NCBI GenBank assembly: GCA_030280995.1
Contig: JASXTE010000014.1
Location: forward strand, 6,090,156 to 6,154,155
Origin: Hemileia vastatrix
Taxonomy: Eukaryota > Basidiomycota > Pucciniomycetes > Pucciniales > Zaghouaniaceae
Length of the DNA stretch: 64,000 bases
Direction: 5' to 3'
The notes below the pieces were generated by a model that had not been told where the DNA came from, did not search any database, and saw only the letters and a list, made by a program, of their open reading frames with translations. A program made the position numbers and the translations under genes. Positions 1 through 12,153 of this stretch are shown piece after piece (the stretch's first letter is position 1; the number at the start of each line of letters is the position of its first letter).

Positions 1-604
1 ATCTTAGTTTGTGAAGTTAGATGTTGGTGGAGCCTCAGGGAAGGTTCATTTTTATATTTCCAAAGGAACAGTAAAAGCTTTTTTGGGTTGGCCATTCTTG
101 ATAGATTTTCAAGCAAGCATTGGCTATCAATTTGATTTGAGAATTAGTTTGTAGTTTACTGGTGAAGATGAAAGGGAACTTCACATGAGGTTATCATCCC
201 CTGGAGAGGATGGTTGGGAGACCAGGCCTGGTTTTTCTTCAATGTTCCAGTGCATGGATTGTTGTAGGAGAAGAAGAGAAGTGGGTGCTGCCTCTGGATT
301 TTTGGAGTGTGGCTCAGGATCTAGTGGGAGTCTGTCTTTTTTAGAGTGATGAGGGCTAATCACCCTAGTGCTACAACCTCTCCCCAAGATGAGGAAATCC
401 CAGGTTGTAGTAGCTCAGCTGCCTTGGAGATATACCAAGTGGATTTTCTACTTTCTCTTTATAATGTTTCTCTTCTCTCAAAGTATTAATCAAGTTTTTT
501 ATCAAGTATATGTTTTCTCTAAAAATTGCCAATTATTTTTAATTCAAGTTCAAATAGGAAGATTGGTTATATATCTTTATTGGAAGATATGCAGAAAAGC
601 TGTG

Positions 605-1240
605 GAGTGTTGAGATTGAGGTCTTCAAGTAAGTCCTCCCAATTGTGCACCACTAGGGTTTCTTCTACACCTTTCAAAAACATTACCTTGGCCCAGTCTG
701 TGAGAATTGGGGAAACCCCTGGTTATTTTTGTAGGATAGAAGAAAACTCAAGAAAAGAAAATAAAAATTTCAAGATAACTGAAGAAAATCAAGAAAAAAA
801 TTCTGAAGATAATTAAGAAAGAGGAAAAGAAATATTTTTGTGAAGATCAGCACAATCAATTTTTGGGCCTCCAGCATAAGCTTAAACTGCACAAAATTTT
901 GAAGAAAGAAGATCATCAAGATCAATTTTTGGGCCTCCTGCATGAGGTTGAACTGCACAAATTTTTGACGAAAGAAGATCAGCAAGATCAATTTTTGGGC
1001 CTCCAGCATGAGGATAAACTGCACAATTTTAGAAGATGTGATTCAGAAGATGAATCAAGATTTGAAGATTTAGAAGATGGAAGTGAAGATGAAGATGTTG
1101 TATTGCGTAAAAGTTTTGGAGTGGTGAGATTGGGGAATAAAAATAAGTCCTCCCAATCATGCACCGCTAGGGTATCTTCTACACCTTTCAAAAACATCAC
1201 CTTGGCCACACATGTGAGCAATGGGGAAACCCTTGGTTTT
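605..1240 (+). repeat. duplicated ~125-bp coding block in Gypsy A
   Basis: Segments near 605-725 and 1110-1240 both encode SSQ-CT-RVSSTPFKNITLA followed by a GET-G(Y/F) ending, in different frames of the window. They flank three shorter motif repeats (see the motif entry at 860-1025). The second copy is joined to the reading frame leading into pol; the first sits in a separate open frame. Confidence 0.7.
860..1025 (+). repeat. three spaced copies of a CTCC-GCATGAGG-TTAAACTGC motif
   Basis: At about 867, 937 and 1003 the sequence reads GGGCCTCC(A/T)GCAT(A/G)AG followed by (C/G)(T/A)T(A/G)AACTGCAC. Spacing is about 70 bp. The same motif occurs in Gypsy F (three times at 54300-54475), in the pol linker of Gypsy A (about 13525 and 13560) and, as a variant ending TATAAACTGAGG, in the non-coding 3' region at 18230-18660. 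In coding frames it reads L(Q/L)HE(V/D)KL. Confidence 0.75.
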
Positions 1241-1673
1241 TGCTCCAGGTCTGGTGGTGAAGATGTCCTGAAGATCCCTCAAGTTGAAGGTGGAGCTTCA
1301 AAATATAAGAAGGTAGCTCAGAAGATTAGGCCTGTCAATCAGCCTATGTTTGTAGGTTTGAATCCTCCTTTGAAGAGACCTCCTTTGTCAAGAGATCCAT
1401 TCTGTACTCTGGTGAAGAATCCTCCTTATTTTGAGGTAACTGCTAGAGTGACTGTGGAAAGGTTGAAAGCTGTTAATATTGGTCCTGATGGGTGGTTGTA
1501 TGATGAGGAAAAGAAGTTGTTGTTGCACGTTATTGTGCTGAGGGGGAAAGTGGTGGCATTTGTTGAAGAGGAAAGGGGTGTGCTGAAACACTCTTATGGG
1601 GAACCTTACTTGATTCTTGTGGTTTGTCACAAACCTTTGCAAATCAAACTTATAATTATTCCAGCTGCTATCA

Positions 1674-1712
1674 CACCACGGGAAATCTGGGGGTGAACTG
1701 CTAGCAGTTCCC
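1674..1712 (+). repeat. left terminal inverted repeat with embedded GCTAGC palindrome
   Basis: CACCACGGGAAATCTGGGGG is followed by GAACTGCTAGCAGTTC, a 16-bp perfect palindrome. It pairs with 12115-12153 at the other end. The adjacent subterminal sequence contains CTGTTGGGA, also seen just inside the related terminus at 54518. Confidence 0.9.
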
Positions 1713-1959
1713 TCTATTTGAGACTATCAGGAATTTGTCAGGAAACTGTTGGGAAACCATCCCAAAACTGTCAGAAATATGTTTTTAAATCTGATGAAAA
1801 AACATTGAAAAAATAAACTGTCACAGATTGAATCCAGAACAATCTCTCCTTGAGCAGAGCTTAGGAACTACATTGAACATCAGTTAATCTCAGGTTTGGA
1901 AAAAGGTTGAACAACATCACTTAGCATACCTTAATATTCAAATATTAAACTTGAATATA

Positions 1960-2350
1960 TGTTGCGTGTATGATATAGATGCATATGCATTTGAATTTGC
2001 ATGCTAAAAATTGATGTGAAATGCCTATCCAAAGTGTATGCATAATGACTATGAAGAATAAATATGCATAAAAAATATGCATAAAATATGCATAGTGATT
2101 ATGCATAGTGATCATGCATATTGAATATGCATAAAAATATGCATATTGAATATGCATTAAAAATATGCATATTGAATATGCATTAAAAATATGCATATTG
2201 AATATGCAAAAAAAAGGTGCATATATGTATATGAATAAAATATATTAATATGCATATAAATCTGTATAATGAATATGCATATGAATATGCATAAATATGC
2301 ATAATGATTAAAAATGCAAAAAAATGATGCTTAACCAGTATATTTTATGC
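1960..2350. repeat. AT-rich minisatellite built on ATGCAT
   Basis: Dense ATATGCATA words occur across the stretch, with an ordered core at about 2110-2210 where a ~24-bp unit (AAATATGCATATTGAATATG then CATT) repeats about four times. It lies in the left subterminal part of the 10.5-kb DNA element. Open frames across it are low-complexity artefacts. Confidence 0.85.
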
Positions 2351-2889
2351 ATAAATAGAAATATGCAATATGAATTCATATTGCATACAGATAACACTGG
2401 CAAACCATTTTGACCAAAACTCATACTAAATTTTCATTCTGGACTAAAGGTGTGAGGGAAGGAAGAAAAACAGTCCGATGTTAGAAAAATGCTACATGCA
2501 CTCATTTTGTAGCAGAGCAAATGAGAAGTGCTGAATTATGGTTGGTGCCCATAATTTAGTATGATATCATAATTTTATTTAATTTTTTTCAATATTGAAA
2601 AGACTTTAGGTCGGTTGGTATGGATCTAGCTGTGCCAGGGTCTAATCTAATTATTTTAACAATTTCTTAATAATTAATGGGTTTTAATACAAAAACAGGT
2701 TGTATTTTTTGTGTGATATTGGATATGATAAGGTCTTTTGTTAAAAAATATTCCTGAATCTAATGTGGGATAATCACTACAAAAAATTGTAGTACTGTGG
2801 GCAATAAAATATATGCACAAGCAGTAAAGAAAGGACTGAGTGAACCCTTTTTGTGCAGTGGGAATCATTAGAGTGGAATTGTGGATGAA

Positions 2890-5800
2890 AAATATAATTC
2901 ATTATTACCATTTTATTTAATCAAAAAATTTATAATATTAAAAAGAACTATTGATTAATTGGTATTTGACCTTTGTGCCTCACTCATATTTATCATTTGA
3001 TTGATTTTTTGTCACCATTATGTTATTAATATTATAAGTATAGCAAAAACTTGTGTGCCCAACACATACCGGGTGATGTTACACCTTTTATAATATTATT
3101 AAATAAAGGTAAAAAAATATGAAAATGATTTGTTTTGCAAAAAATAAATTGATATCCAAAAGCAATATGAGGGATAAAAAGGTAAAATTAAAGGGATCAA
3201 ATATGAAATAAAAAATTAAAGTAAAATTCCTGCCATCAAGAGCAAGTAGACATGATGGGGTGAAAGCCCACCAGTGGCACTAAACTTGGACTATAATTTC
3301 TTTTTTGTAAAAATAAAAAAATCCACTTGAGCTTTACCAAAACTTCAGGATGACAATTTTGCCATATCAAACAACTTCTAGTGCAATTATTGAAGAAAAA
3401 TTCATTTTCATTGCAATAGAGAGAATTGATCACATCAGACTGCATGTGACCAAAAGTGTCCAGCACAAGTTTGGCTGAACTTGTGCTGGAGACTTTTATG
3501 ATGTAGGTTAGCTAGGGTGGAATTTTTCTTCAGTTCATCTGGTATTTCTTATAAACATGTCCACTGGTATTTGATCTTTGTGCCTCACTCATATTTATCA
3601 TTTGATTGATTTTTTGTCATCATTATGTTATTAATATTATAAGTATAGCAATAAATCGTGTGCCCAACGCATACCAAGTGATGTTACACCTTTTATAATA
3701 TTATCAAATAAAGCTAAAAAAAATATGAAAATGATTTGTTTTACGAAAAATAAATTGATATACAAAAGCAATATGAGGGATAAAAAGGTAAAATTAAAGG
3801 AAGCAAATATTAAATATGAAATTAAAATAAAATTACTGCCATCAAGAGCAAGTAGTCATGTTGGGGTGAACGCTCACCAGTGGCACTAAATTTGACTGTA
3901 ATTTCTTTTTTGAAAAACAAAAAAGTGCCAATCTGAGGTTTAACAAAACTTCAGCAGAACCATTTAGCCATATCAAACAACTTCTAGTTCAATGATTAAT
4001 AGAGAATCAATCACACCAGACTGCATGTGACCAAAAGTGTCCAGCACAAGTTCGGCCAAACTTGTGCTGGACACTTTTATGATGGAGAGTAGCTAGGGTA
4101 GAATTTTTCTTCAGTTAATCTGGTATTTCTTATAAACATGTCCATTGGTACTTGATCTTTGTGCCTCACTCATATATATCATTTGATTGATTTTTTGTCA
4201 CCATTATGTTATTAATATTATAAGTATAGCAAAAACTCGTGTGCCCAACGCATACCAGGTGATGTTACACCTTTTATAATATTATGAAATAAAAGTAAAA
4301 AAATATGGAAATGATTAGCTTTACAATAATTTAAATAGATATTAAAAAAAAAGAGAAATAAAAAAGTAAAATTAATCTCAAAGAGATCAATTATGAAAAA
4401 CAAAATACTAGTAAAATTCTTGCTCTCAAGAGCCAGTAGAATTGTTGAAACAAATGGGAGCCATCAGGGCTAAATTTTAATAAGTGACCTTTTTTTATAA
4501 AGATAAAAAATTATACACCTGAGGTTAGGAAGAAAGACAGGTGGATCATTCAGCTAAACAAAAATACTTACAGTGAAGTTTAGTAAAAAATGTTTTTTTG
4601 TTGCCATAGAGAGAATTGATCTCATCTGACTGCACATGACCAAAAGTGTCCAGCACAAGTTCAGCTGAACTTGTGCTGGACACTTTTATGATGGAGAGTA
4701 GCTTGGGTGCAAATTTTTTTCAGTTCCTTCATCTTGTATTTCTCATAAACATGTCTACTGGTATTTTATCAGTCTGTATCTTTCATACTTATCATCCGAT
4801 TAATATTTTATCACCATTATATTATTAATGTTATTAGGATAGCAAAAAATTGTGTGCCAAATGCATACCATGTCAAGTTATACCTTCAATAATTTTTTAA
4901 AATAGACGTAAATAAATATGGAAAGGATTGGTTTTACAAAATTTAAATAGAAATTTAAAATTAAAAAGAAGAATAAAAGAGTAAAATAAAAGTCAAAGAG
5001 TTCAAATATGAAAAAAAAATAGTAAAATTCCTGCTATCAAGAGCCAGTAGAGGTGTTAAAGCAAATGGGAGCCATAAGGGCTTAATTTTAATAAGTGACC
5101 TTTTCTTTAAAGATAAAAAATTATACACCTGATATTGGGCAGAACAGCAGGTGGATGATTCACCTAAACCAAACTACTTCTAGTGAAATTTGATAAAAAA
5201 ATTTTTTTGTTGCCATACAGGGAATTGATCCCATCTGACTGCACATGACCAAAAGTGTCCAGCACAAGTTCGGCGGAACTTGTGCTGGACACTTCTATGA
5301 TGGAGAGTGGCTGGGTTAGAATTTTTCTTCAGTTCATCTGGTATTTCTTACAAAAATTTCTACTGGTATTTTATCTTTGTGCCTCACTCATAGATATTTT
5401 TTGATTGATTTTTTGTCTTAATTATATTATTAATTATATAAGTATAGCAAAAAATTGTGTTCCAAATGCAAACTGAGTGATGTTACACCTTTTATAATAT
5501 TATTAAATAAATGTATAAAAATATTAAAATAATTTATTTTCAAAATTTTAAATTGATATCCAAAAGCAATATGAGGAATAAAAAATTAAGTTAAAGGGAT
5601 CAAATATGAAAAAAGAAATCCAAGTATTATTCCTAATATCAAAGGCCAGTAGAGATGTTGAAGCAAATGAGAGCCATCAGGGATAAATTGTACTAAATTG
5701 ACTGTTTTTTAAAGATAAAAAATTGTGTACCTGTGGTTTGGATAAACTCTAGGTGGATAATTCAGCTATATCAAACTACATCTAGTGAATTTTCTTATCA

Positions 5801-8800
5801 AATAATTTTTTTCATTGCCATAGAGAGAATTGATCCCATCTGACTGCACCTGACCAAAAGTGTCCAGCACAATTTCGGCCGAACTTGTGCTGGACACTTT
5901 TATGATGGAGAGTAGCTAGGGTGCAGGTCTTTTTCAGTGCAACTGTTATTTTTTTAAAACATGTCAACTGGTATTTGATCTTTCTGTGTTATTCATATTT
6001 CTTTATCTGATTAATTTTTTGTCATTAGAATATTATTAATTTTATTAGTATAGAAAAAACTTGTGCGCCAAATGCATGCCATGGTATATTACACCTTTTA
6101 TAATATTATTAAAAAATGTTAAAAAAATATGAAAATGATTTTTTTTCCAAAATTATAAATTAATATCCAAATGTAACATGAGTGATATAAAAGTAAAGTA
6201 AAAGAGATCAAATATGAAAAAGAAAAATTCAAGGAAAATTCCTGCCTTCAAGAGCCAGTAGAGGTGTTGAAACAAATGGGTGCCATCAGGGCTAAATTTG
6301 ATAAAATTTAATTTTTTTTTAAAGATAAAAGGTTTTTCACCTGAGGTTTGGAAAAACTCAAGGTGGATAATTCAGCCATACCAAACTACTTCTAATGTAA
6401 TTATTTAGCATTTTTTTTAATTTAATTTCCACAGAGAGAATTGATCCCATCTGACTGCACCTGAACAAAAGGGTCCAGCACAAGTTCGGCCAAACTTGTG
6501 CTGGACACTTTTATGATGGAGAGTAGCTAGGGTGGAAGTGTCTCTCAGTTCATCAGTTTTTTGTTTTTCACATTTCTATTGGTTTTTTAACTTTTTTTTA
6601 TCATTCATATTTATTTTATAATTAATTTTTTGTCACCATATATATTATTAATGTTTCTAGTATAGCAAAAACCTGCATGCCAAATGCAAAATTGGTGATG
6701 TTACACCTTTAATAATATTATTATATAAAGTTAAAAAAATATGAATATGTGTAGTTTTTAAAAAAATAAATTGATATTTAAAATTAAAAAGAGTAATAGA
6801 AAAGTAAAATGAAAATGAATGGGATCAAATACAAAATAAAAAATACAAGTAAAATTTTACTATCAAGAGCCAGAAGTGGTGTTGGGACAGTTGGGGACCC
6901 GTAGGTCAAGACTTGGTCTAAACTTACTTTTATGTATAGCTAACAAATTTTGAGCTGAAGTTTGGACAGACTTCCAGGGGACAATTTTACAATATTAAAC
7001 ATTCTTTACTTCAATAATTGAGTGAAATATCATTTTCATTGCCATAGAGAGAATTTATCTCATATGACTTCATGCAACCAAAAGTGTCCAGCACAAGTTC
7101 GGCCGAACTTGTGCTGGACACTTTTATAATTGAGAGTAGGCATACAGCAAATCTTCTTAAACTCAAAAGGGATTTCTTATAAACATTTCCACTGGTATTT
7201 GATCTTTCTGTGTCATTTAAATTTACCATTTGATTAATTTTTTGTCATCATTATATTATTAACGTTATTACTATAGTAATAACTTGTGTGAAAAATGCAT
7301 ACCAGGTGGTGTTCCACCTTTAATCATATATTATTAAATAAAGGTATAAGATTATGAGAATTATTTATTTTAAAAATTAAAAATTGATATCCAAAGCAAT
7401 ATGAGCAATAAAAAAGTAAAATAAAAGGGATAAAAGAAGAAGAAAAAATCTAAGGAAAATTCCCACTATCAATAACAAGTAGAGGTGTTAGATCAAATGT
7501 GCACCACCAGGGCTAAACTTGGACTATATTTTCTTTTTTGTTAAACCAAAGAAAGTGTCCTGATGAGTTTTGAAAAATCATCAGGAGGACATTTTGGCAA
7601 TATCAAACTACTTATTGTGCAATGATTGAGTAAAATGTCATTTTCATTTCCATAGAGTAAATTTATCCCATCTGACTGCATGCAACCAAAAGTTTCCAGC
7701 ACAAGTTCAGCCAAACTTATGCTGGACACTTTTATGATGGTGAGTATCTAGGGTGCAGGTCTTCTTCAGTTCATCAGGTATTCCTTATAAACAAATTCAC
7801 TTGTATATGATCTTTCTGTGTCATTCATATTTATCATTTGATTCATTGTTTTTCACCATTATACTATTAATGTTATTAGTATTGAAAAAAATTATAAGCC
7901 AAATGCATACTGGGAGATGCTACATCTTTAATAATCTTATTAAATAAAAGTAAAAAAAATATGAAAAGTATTAGTTTTACAATAAATAAATTGATATTAG
8001 AAAGCAAAAAGATGAATAAAAAAGTAAAATAAAAGTGATTAGATATGAAATTAAACATTCAAATAAAATTTCTGCCATCAAAGAAAATTTGAGTTTTTAG
8101 ACCAAAATTTCACCACCAATACTAGATTTAGAATATATTTTCATTTTTTTAAAATTAATAAAAGTTTCCACCTGAGGTTTTCAAAAAAATCAGGAGGATA
8201 GTATAGCAGTATAAAACTACTTCTTGTGCAATGATCGAGCAAAATTTCATTTTAACTTCCATTGAGTAAATTTATCCCATCTGACTGCATGCAACCAAAA
8301 GTGTCCAGCACAAGCTCAGCTGAACTTGTGCTTGATACTTTTATGATGGATAGTAGCTAGGGTGCAAGTCTTCTTCAGTTAATCTTATATTCATTTTAAA
8401 AATTTATATGGGTATTTGATCTTTCTGTGTCATCCATACTTATTATTTGATTATTTTTTAGTCACCATTATATTATTAATGTTTTTAGTATAGAAAAAAA
8501 ATGTGTACTGAATGTACACTGTGTGATTTTACAACTTTAGTAATATTATATAATAAATGTAAAAAAATGTGAAAGTTATCAGTTTTACCATAATAAAATT
8601 GATATTTAAAAGCTAAAGGATAAATAAAAGCGTAAAATTTAAATTAAAGAGATCAAACATGAAATGAAGATATTGAGTATAATTTCTGCTATCATGAGCC
8701 AGTAGAGGCTTTAGAAAAAATGGGCACCATCATAGATTAACATGGATCAAATTTACTTTTTACCAAAGTAAAAAATTGTCTACCTTAGGTTTGGACAAAC

Positions 8801-11460
8801 TTCCGGGGGACAATTTGTCCATAAAAAACTACTTTCAGTGCAATGATGGAGTGATCATTCAGTCTCATTTCCATAAAAAGAATTGATTGCATCTGACGGC
8901 ATGCAACCAAAAGTGTCCAGCACAAGTTTGGCCAAACTTGTGCTGGACACTTTTATCATGGAGAGTAGCCAGGGTGCAAGTCATTTTAAATCATCTGGAA
9001 TTTATTATAAACATGTCCACTGTTATTAAATCTTTGTGCCTCACTCATATTTATCAATTGATTAATTTTTTGTCACCATTATATTATTAATATTATCAGT
9101 ATAGCAAAAACTTGTGTGCCAAATGAATACTGGGTGATGTTACACCTTTTATAATATTATTAAATAAAGGTAAAAAAATATGAAAATGATTTATTTTACA
9201 AAAAATAAACTTCTATCCAAAAGCAATATGAGAGGAATAAAGTAAAATAAAAGAAATCAAAGATGAAAATTAAAATCCAAGTTAAATTCCTGTGATAAAC
9301 AGAAAAAAGAGATGTTGAATAAAATTAGCACAATCAGGGCTAAACTTGCACTAAATTTTCTTTTTTGTAAAAATAAAAAAAAATCCACTTGAGCTTTACC
9401 AAAAATTCAGCATGAAAATTTTGCCATATCAAACTACTTCTAGTGTAATTTTTTATCAAAAATTTATCTTCATTTCCATAGAGAGAATTGCTCTTATCTG
9501 ACTGCACCTGACCATAAGTGTCCAGCACAAGTTCCGCCAAACTTGTGCTGGATACTTTTATGATGGAGAGTAGCTAGGGTAGAATTTTTCTTCAGTTCAT
9601 CTAGTATTTCTTACAAAGATGTCTACTGGTATTTTATCTTTGTTCCTCACTCATAAATATTATTTGATTAATTTTTGGTCTCCATTATATTATTAATTTT
9701 ATAAGTATAGAAAAAACTCATGTGCCAAATGCATACCAGGTGCTTTTATGCCATTTATATTATTAATAAATAAATGTATAAAAATATGAAAATAGTTTAT
9801 TTTAAAAATTATCAATTGATATCCAAAAGCAATATTAGGAATAAAAAATTATCTTAAAGGGATCAAATACAAAAAAAGACATCCAAGTAATATTTCTACT
9901 ATCAAAGGCCAGTAGAGGTGTTGAAGCAAATGAGAGCCATCAGGGATAAATTGTACTAAATTGACTTTTTTTTAAAGATAAAAAATTGTGCACCTGTGGT
10001 TTGGATAAACTCTAGGTAGAAAATTTGTCTATGTAAAACTACTTCTAGTGAAGTTTTTTATCAAATAATTTTTTTCATTGCCATAGCGAGAATTGATCTC
10101 ATATGACTGCACCTGACCAAAAGTGTCCAGCACAAGTTTGGCCAAACTTGTGCTGGACACTTTTTTGATTGTGAGTATCTAGGGTGCAGCTCTTCTTCAG
10201 TGCAACTGGTATTTTTCAAAACATATCCACTGGTATTTGATCTTTCTGTTTTATTAATATTTTATCATTTGATCAATTTTTTGTCACCAGTATATTATTA
10301 TTTTTATTAGTATAGCAAAAAAACATGTGCCAAATGCTTACAGGGTGATGTTAAACCTTTAATAATTTTATTAAATACAGGTAAAAAATTATGAAAATGA
10401 TTTGTTTTACATAAAATTAATTGATATCTAAAAGAAAAAAAGGGATAAAAAGAAATAGGTTGAATAAAAGGGATTTTATATGAAATTAAAAATTCAAGCT
10501 GAATGCCTACTTTCAAGGCTCAGAAGAGGTGTTGGATAAAATGGGCATCATCAGGAATAAAATTGTACTTAATTTGATTTTTTGAAAAACTAAATGAAGT
10601 TTTCAACTGATTTTTTTCCAATATTTAGTTTGACACTTTGTCTATATCAAATTACTTCTAGTACCATGATTGACCAAATTAAATCCTCATTTCCATATGC
10701 AGAATTGATCCCATATGGCTGGACCAGGCCAAAGGTGTCAACCACAAGTTTGAGAATTCTTCTGGTGGACACTTTTATGATGGACAGTAGTAGGGTGCAA
10801 GTCTTCTTTAGTTAATCTAGTATTCCTCATAAACATTTCCAACTTATTTTCAGCCAAAAATAAGGTGGAAAGTTTGTCCATATCAAATTACTTCTAATGC
10901 CATGATTGACTAAAAATTGATTCTCATTGCCATATAGAGAGTTGATCCCATATGACTGGATCTGGCAAAAGTGTCACCACAATTTTTGATAAACTTAAGT
11001 TTGAAAATTTTATGATGGAAAGTAATTGCAAGTCTTCTTCATTTCATCAAGTAATCCTCATAAAAATTTCTACCTGTATTTTGGCCAAACTTCAGGTGGA
11101 CACTTTGGATATATTAAATTAATTCTAGTTCCATTTTGATAAAAAACTGATACTTATTGCCATATATAGATATTAAACCCATCAGACTGTGCCTTTCCAA
11201 AAGTGTCTACCTGAATTATGGCTAGAACTCAGTTGGACACTTTTATGATGCAGAGTAGCTAGGGAAAAAATATTCTTCAGTTAATTTGATATTCATGATA
11301 AATTTATCCTCCTGAATTTTATCCTAACTTCAGGTGGAAAATTTCGGAAAGCACCAGTTAGTCACTATCCATCAAAAAAGTGTTCACCAAAATTTTGGCT
11401 TAACTTGTGGTGGACCCCTTTGATCAGCCACAGTCAGATGAGATCAACTCTTTAGATGGA
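2890..11460. repeat. satellite-like array of ~608-bp units, each with a long palindrome
   Basis: A landmark, AAAAGTGTCCAGCACAAGTT followed by its inverted copy, recurs at about 3452, 4033, 4642, 5251, 5856, 6467, 7080, 7688, 8297, 8909, 9514, 10119 and, degenerate, 10731. Spacing is 605-613 bp except the first (581). Shorter, decayed units of about 230 bp follow to about 11460. Each unit also shares TATGATGGAGAGTAGCTAGG after the palindrome, a TTTTTTGTCACCATTATATT block and a GTGATGTTACACCTTTTATA block. Unit sequence diverges by many substitutions, so amplification is not very recent. No coding frame is conserved between units. The array lies wholly within the 10.5-kb CACTA-like element. Confidence 0.92.
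7080..7125. repeat. 46-bp perfect palindrome (best-preserved copy in the array)
   Basis: Two 23-bp arms meet at GGCC (7101-7104) with no spacer: AAAAGTGTCCAGCACAAGTT then CGG, mirrored to end in GGACACTTTT. Other units carry the same palindrome with one to three mismatches, mostly at the centre (TTCGGCCGAA, TTCAGCTGAA, TTTGGCCAAA). Several of these centre variants change both arms and stay palindromic. Confidence 0.95.
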
Positions 11461-12114
11461 AATGAGGATGATGTTTTGGTCAATCATGGAAATAGAAGTA
11501 GTTTGATGTGGTTAAATTACCCCCCTGAAGGTCAGACAAACCTCACAAGGACACTTTTTAGCAGGGAGTAACTGAGGAAAATCCATTTATCAGAAGGCAA
11601 ATCTTTTATTGGATAGATGCCAAGGTTTCATACTTGTGTATTATAGTCAGTATTAATTTTGAAAGTGTCTGTCCAAGCAATTTCATTGCCCATCATGACA
11701 CATTTTGTTTTAAATGTTTCAAACTGCGTGATACAGTATTAAGGTGTCACATAGTATAATTAAGTTCTATTAAGTGCCCTCCTATGATGCCTAAATTTAT
11801 AATTTAATATTTTACATAATAATTTTTTTTATATAAATTCATCAATATTTTATTTTATTATCAAATTTAATAGAGCAAGTATCCTGAATTATTATATATG
11901 CATAAGCTTAGGTTAGATCAATTTGTGCTCAATTTGTGCTCAACAGAGGACCAAAATCAAGTTCTGGAGGATCAACTTGTGCATAATTTGGAATCAGTTG
12001 ATATTCTGTCTATAATCAATCTGAGAATAAATGTAAATCTAACTCTAATTTACTTATGTTTATAAAGTATTCATAAACCTGGCATAATTAAGGGACACTC
12101 TAAATTTCAAGAGA

Positions 12115-12153
12115 GGGGATTGCTAGCAATTCACCCCTAGATTTCCCGTGGTG
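12115..12153 (-). repeat. right terminal inverted repeat with embedded GCTAGC palindrome
   Basis: The sequence reads GGGGATTGCTAGCAATTC then ACCCCTAGATTTCCCGTGGTG. The palindrome core here is ATTGCTAGCAAT, whereas the left end has GAACTGCTAGCAGTTC: both arms differ, yet each stays self-complementary. TCA follows directly. Confidence 0.9.

Larger units (their letters stand above)
2..1673 (+). pseudogene. Gypsy A polyprotein, protease end to start of reverse transcriptase (decayed)
   Basis: Frame 2 from the window start reads a retropepsin-like C-terminal segment (GKVHFYISKGTVKAFLGWPF, then LIDFQ) ending in a stop near 150. The frame from about 863 encodes an acidic linker with three LQHEDKL-like repeats. 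It then encodes the conserved stretch just upstream of the reverse transcriptase in rust Gypsy polyproteins (FEVTARVTVERLKAVNIGPD, then GWLYDEEKKLL). The frame runs into the DNA transposon at 1674 and resumes at 12154. A block of about 125 bp encoding KSSQ-CT-RVSSTPFKNITLA is present twice (about 605-725 and 1110-1240), which looks like an internal duplication. Several stops and a frame change make it non-functional. Confidence 0.75.
1674..12153. mobile_element. 10.5-kb non-autonomous CACTA-like (CMC) DNA transposon
   Basis: The left end begins CACCACGGGAAATCTGGGGG and the right end is its near-perfect reverse complement finishing CCCGTGGTG. The inverted repeats are at least 37 bp. The three bases TCA flank both sides (1671-1673 and 12154-12156). 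Removing the element plus one TCA restores a continuous pol frame (…PAAI then RDDY…), which confirms the borders. CAC…GTG ends with a 3-bp duplication are the hallmark of the CACTA/EnSpm (CMC) superfamily. No transposase frame is visible inside. The interior holds subterminal repeats, an ATGCAT minisatellite (about 1960-2350) and a long tandem array (about 2890-11460). Mobilisation in trans by a related element is inference. Confidence 0.9.

Noticed and set aside
7080..7125. Palindromes as transcription terminators
   Set aside because: Stem followed by T-run resembles a bacterial terminator, but this is a fungal genome and no gene precedes the copies.
2890..11460. Regular repeats with conserved palindromes as a CRISPR array
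   Set aside because: Period is ~608 bp with diverged units and no short unique spacers; the context is a eukaryotic transposon.
2674..11600. Many short open frames across the tandem array, several starting in successive units
   Set aside because: They follow the repeat period but are not conserved in frame or length between units, and their products are low-complexity.
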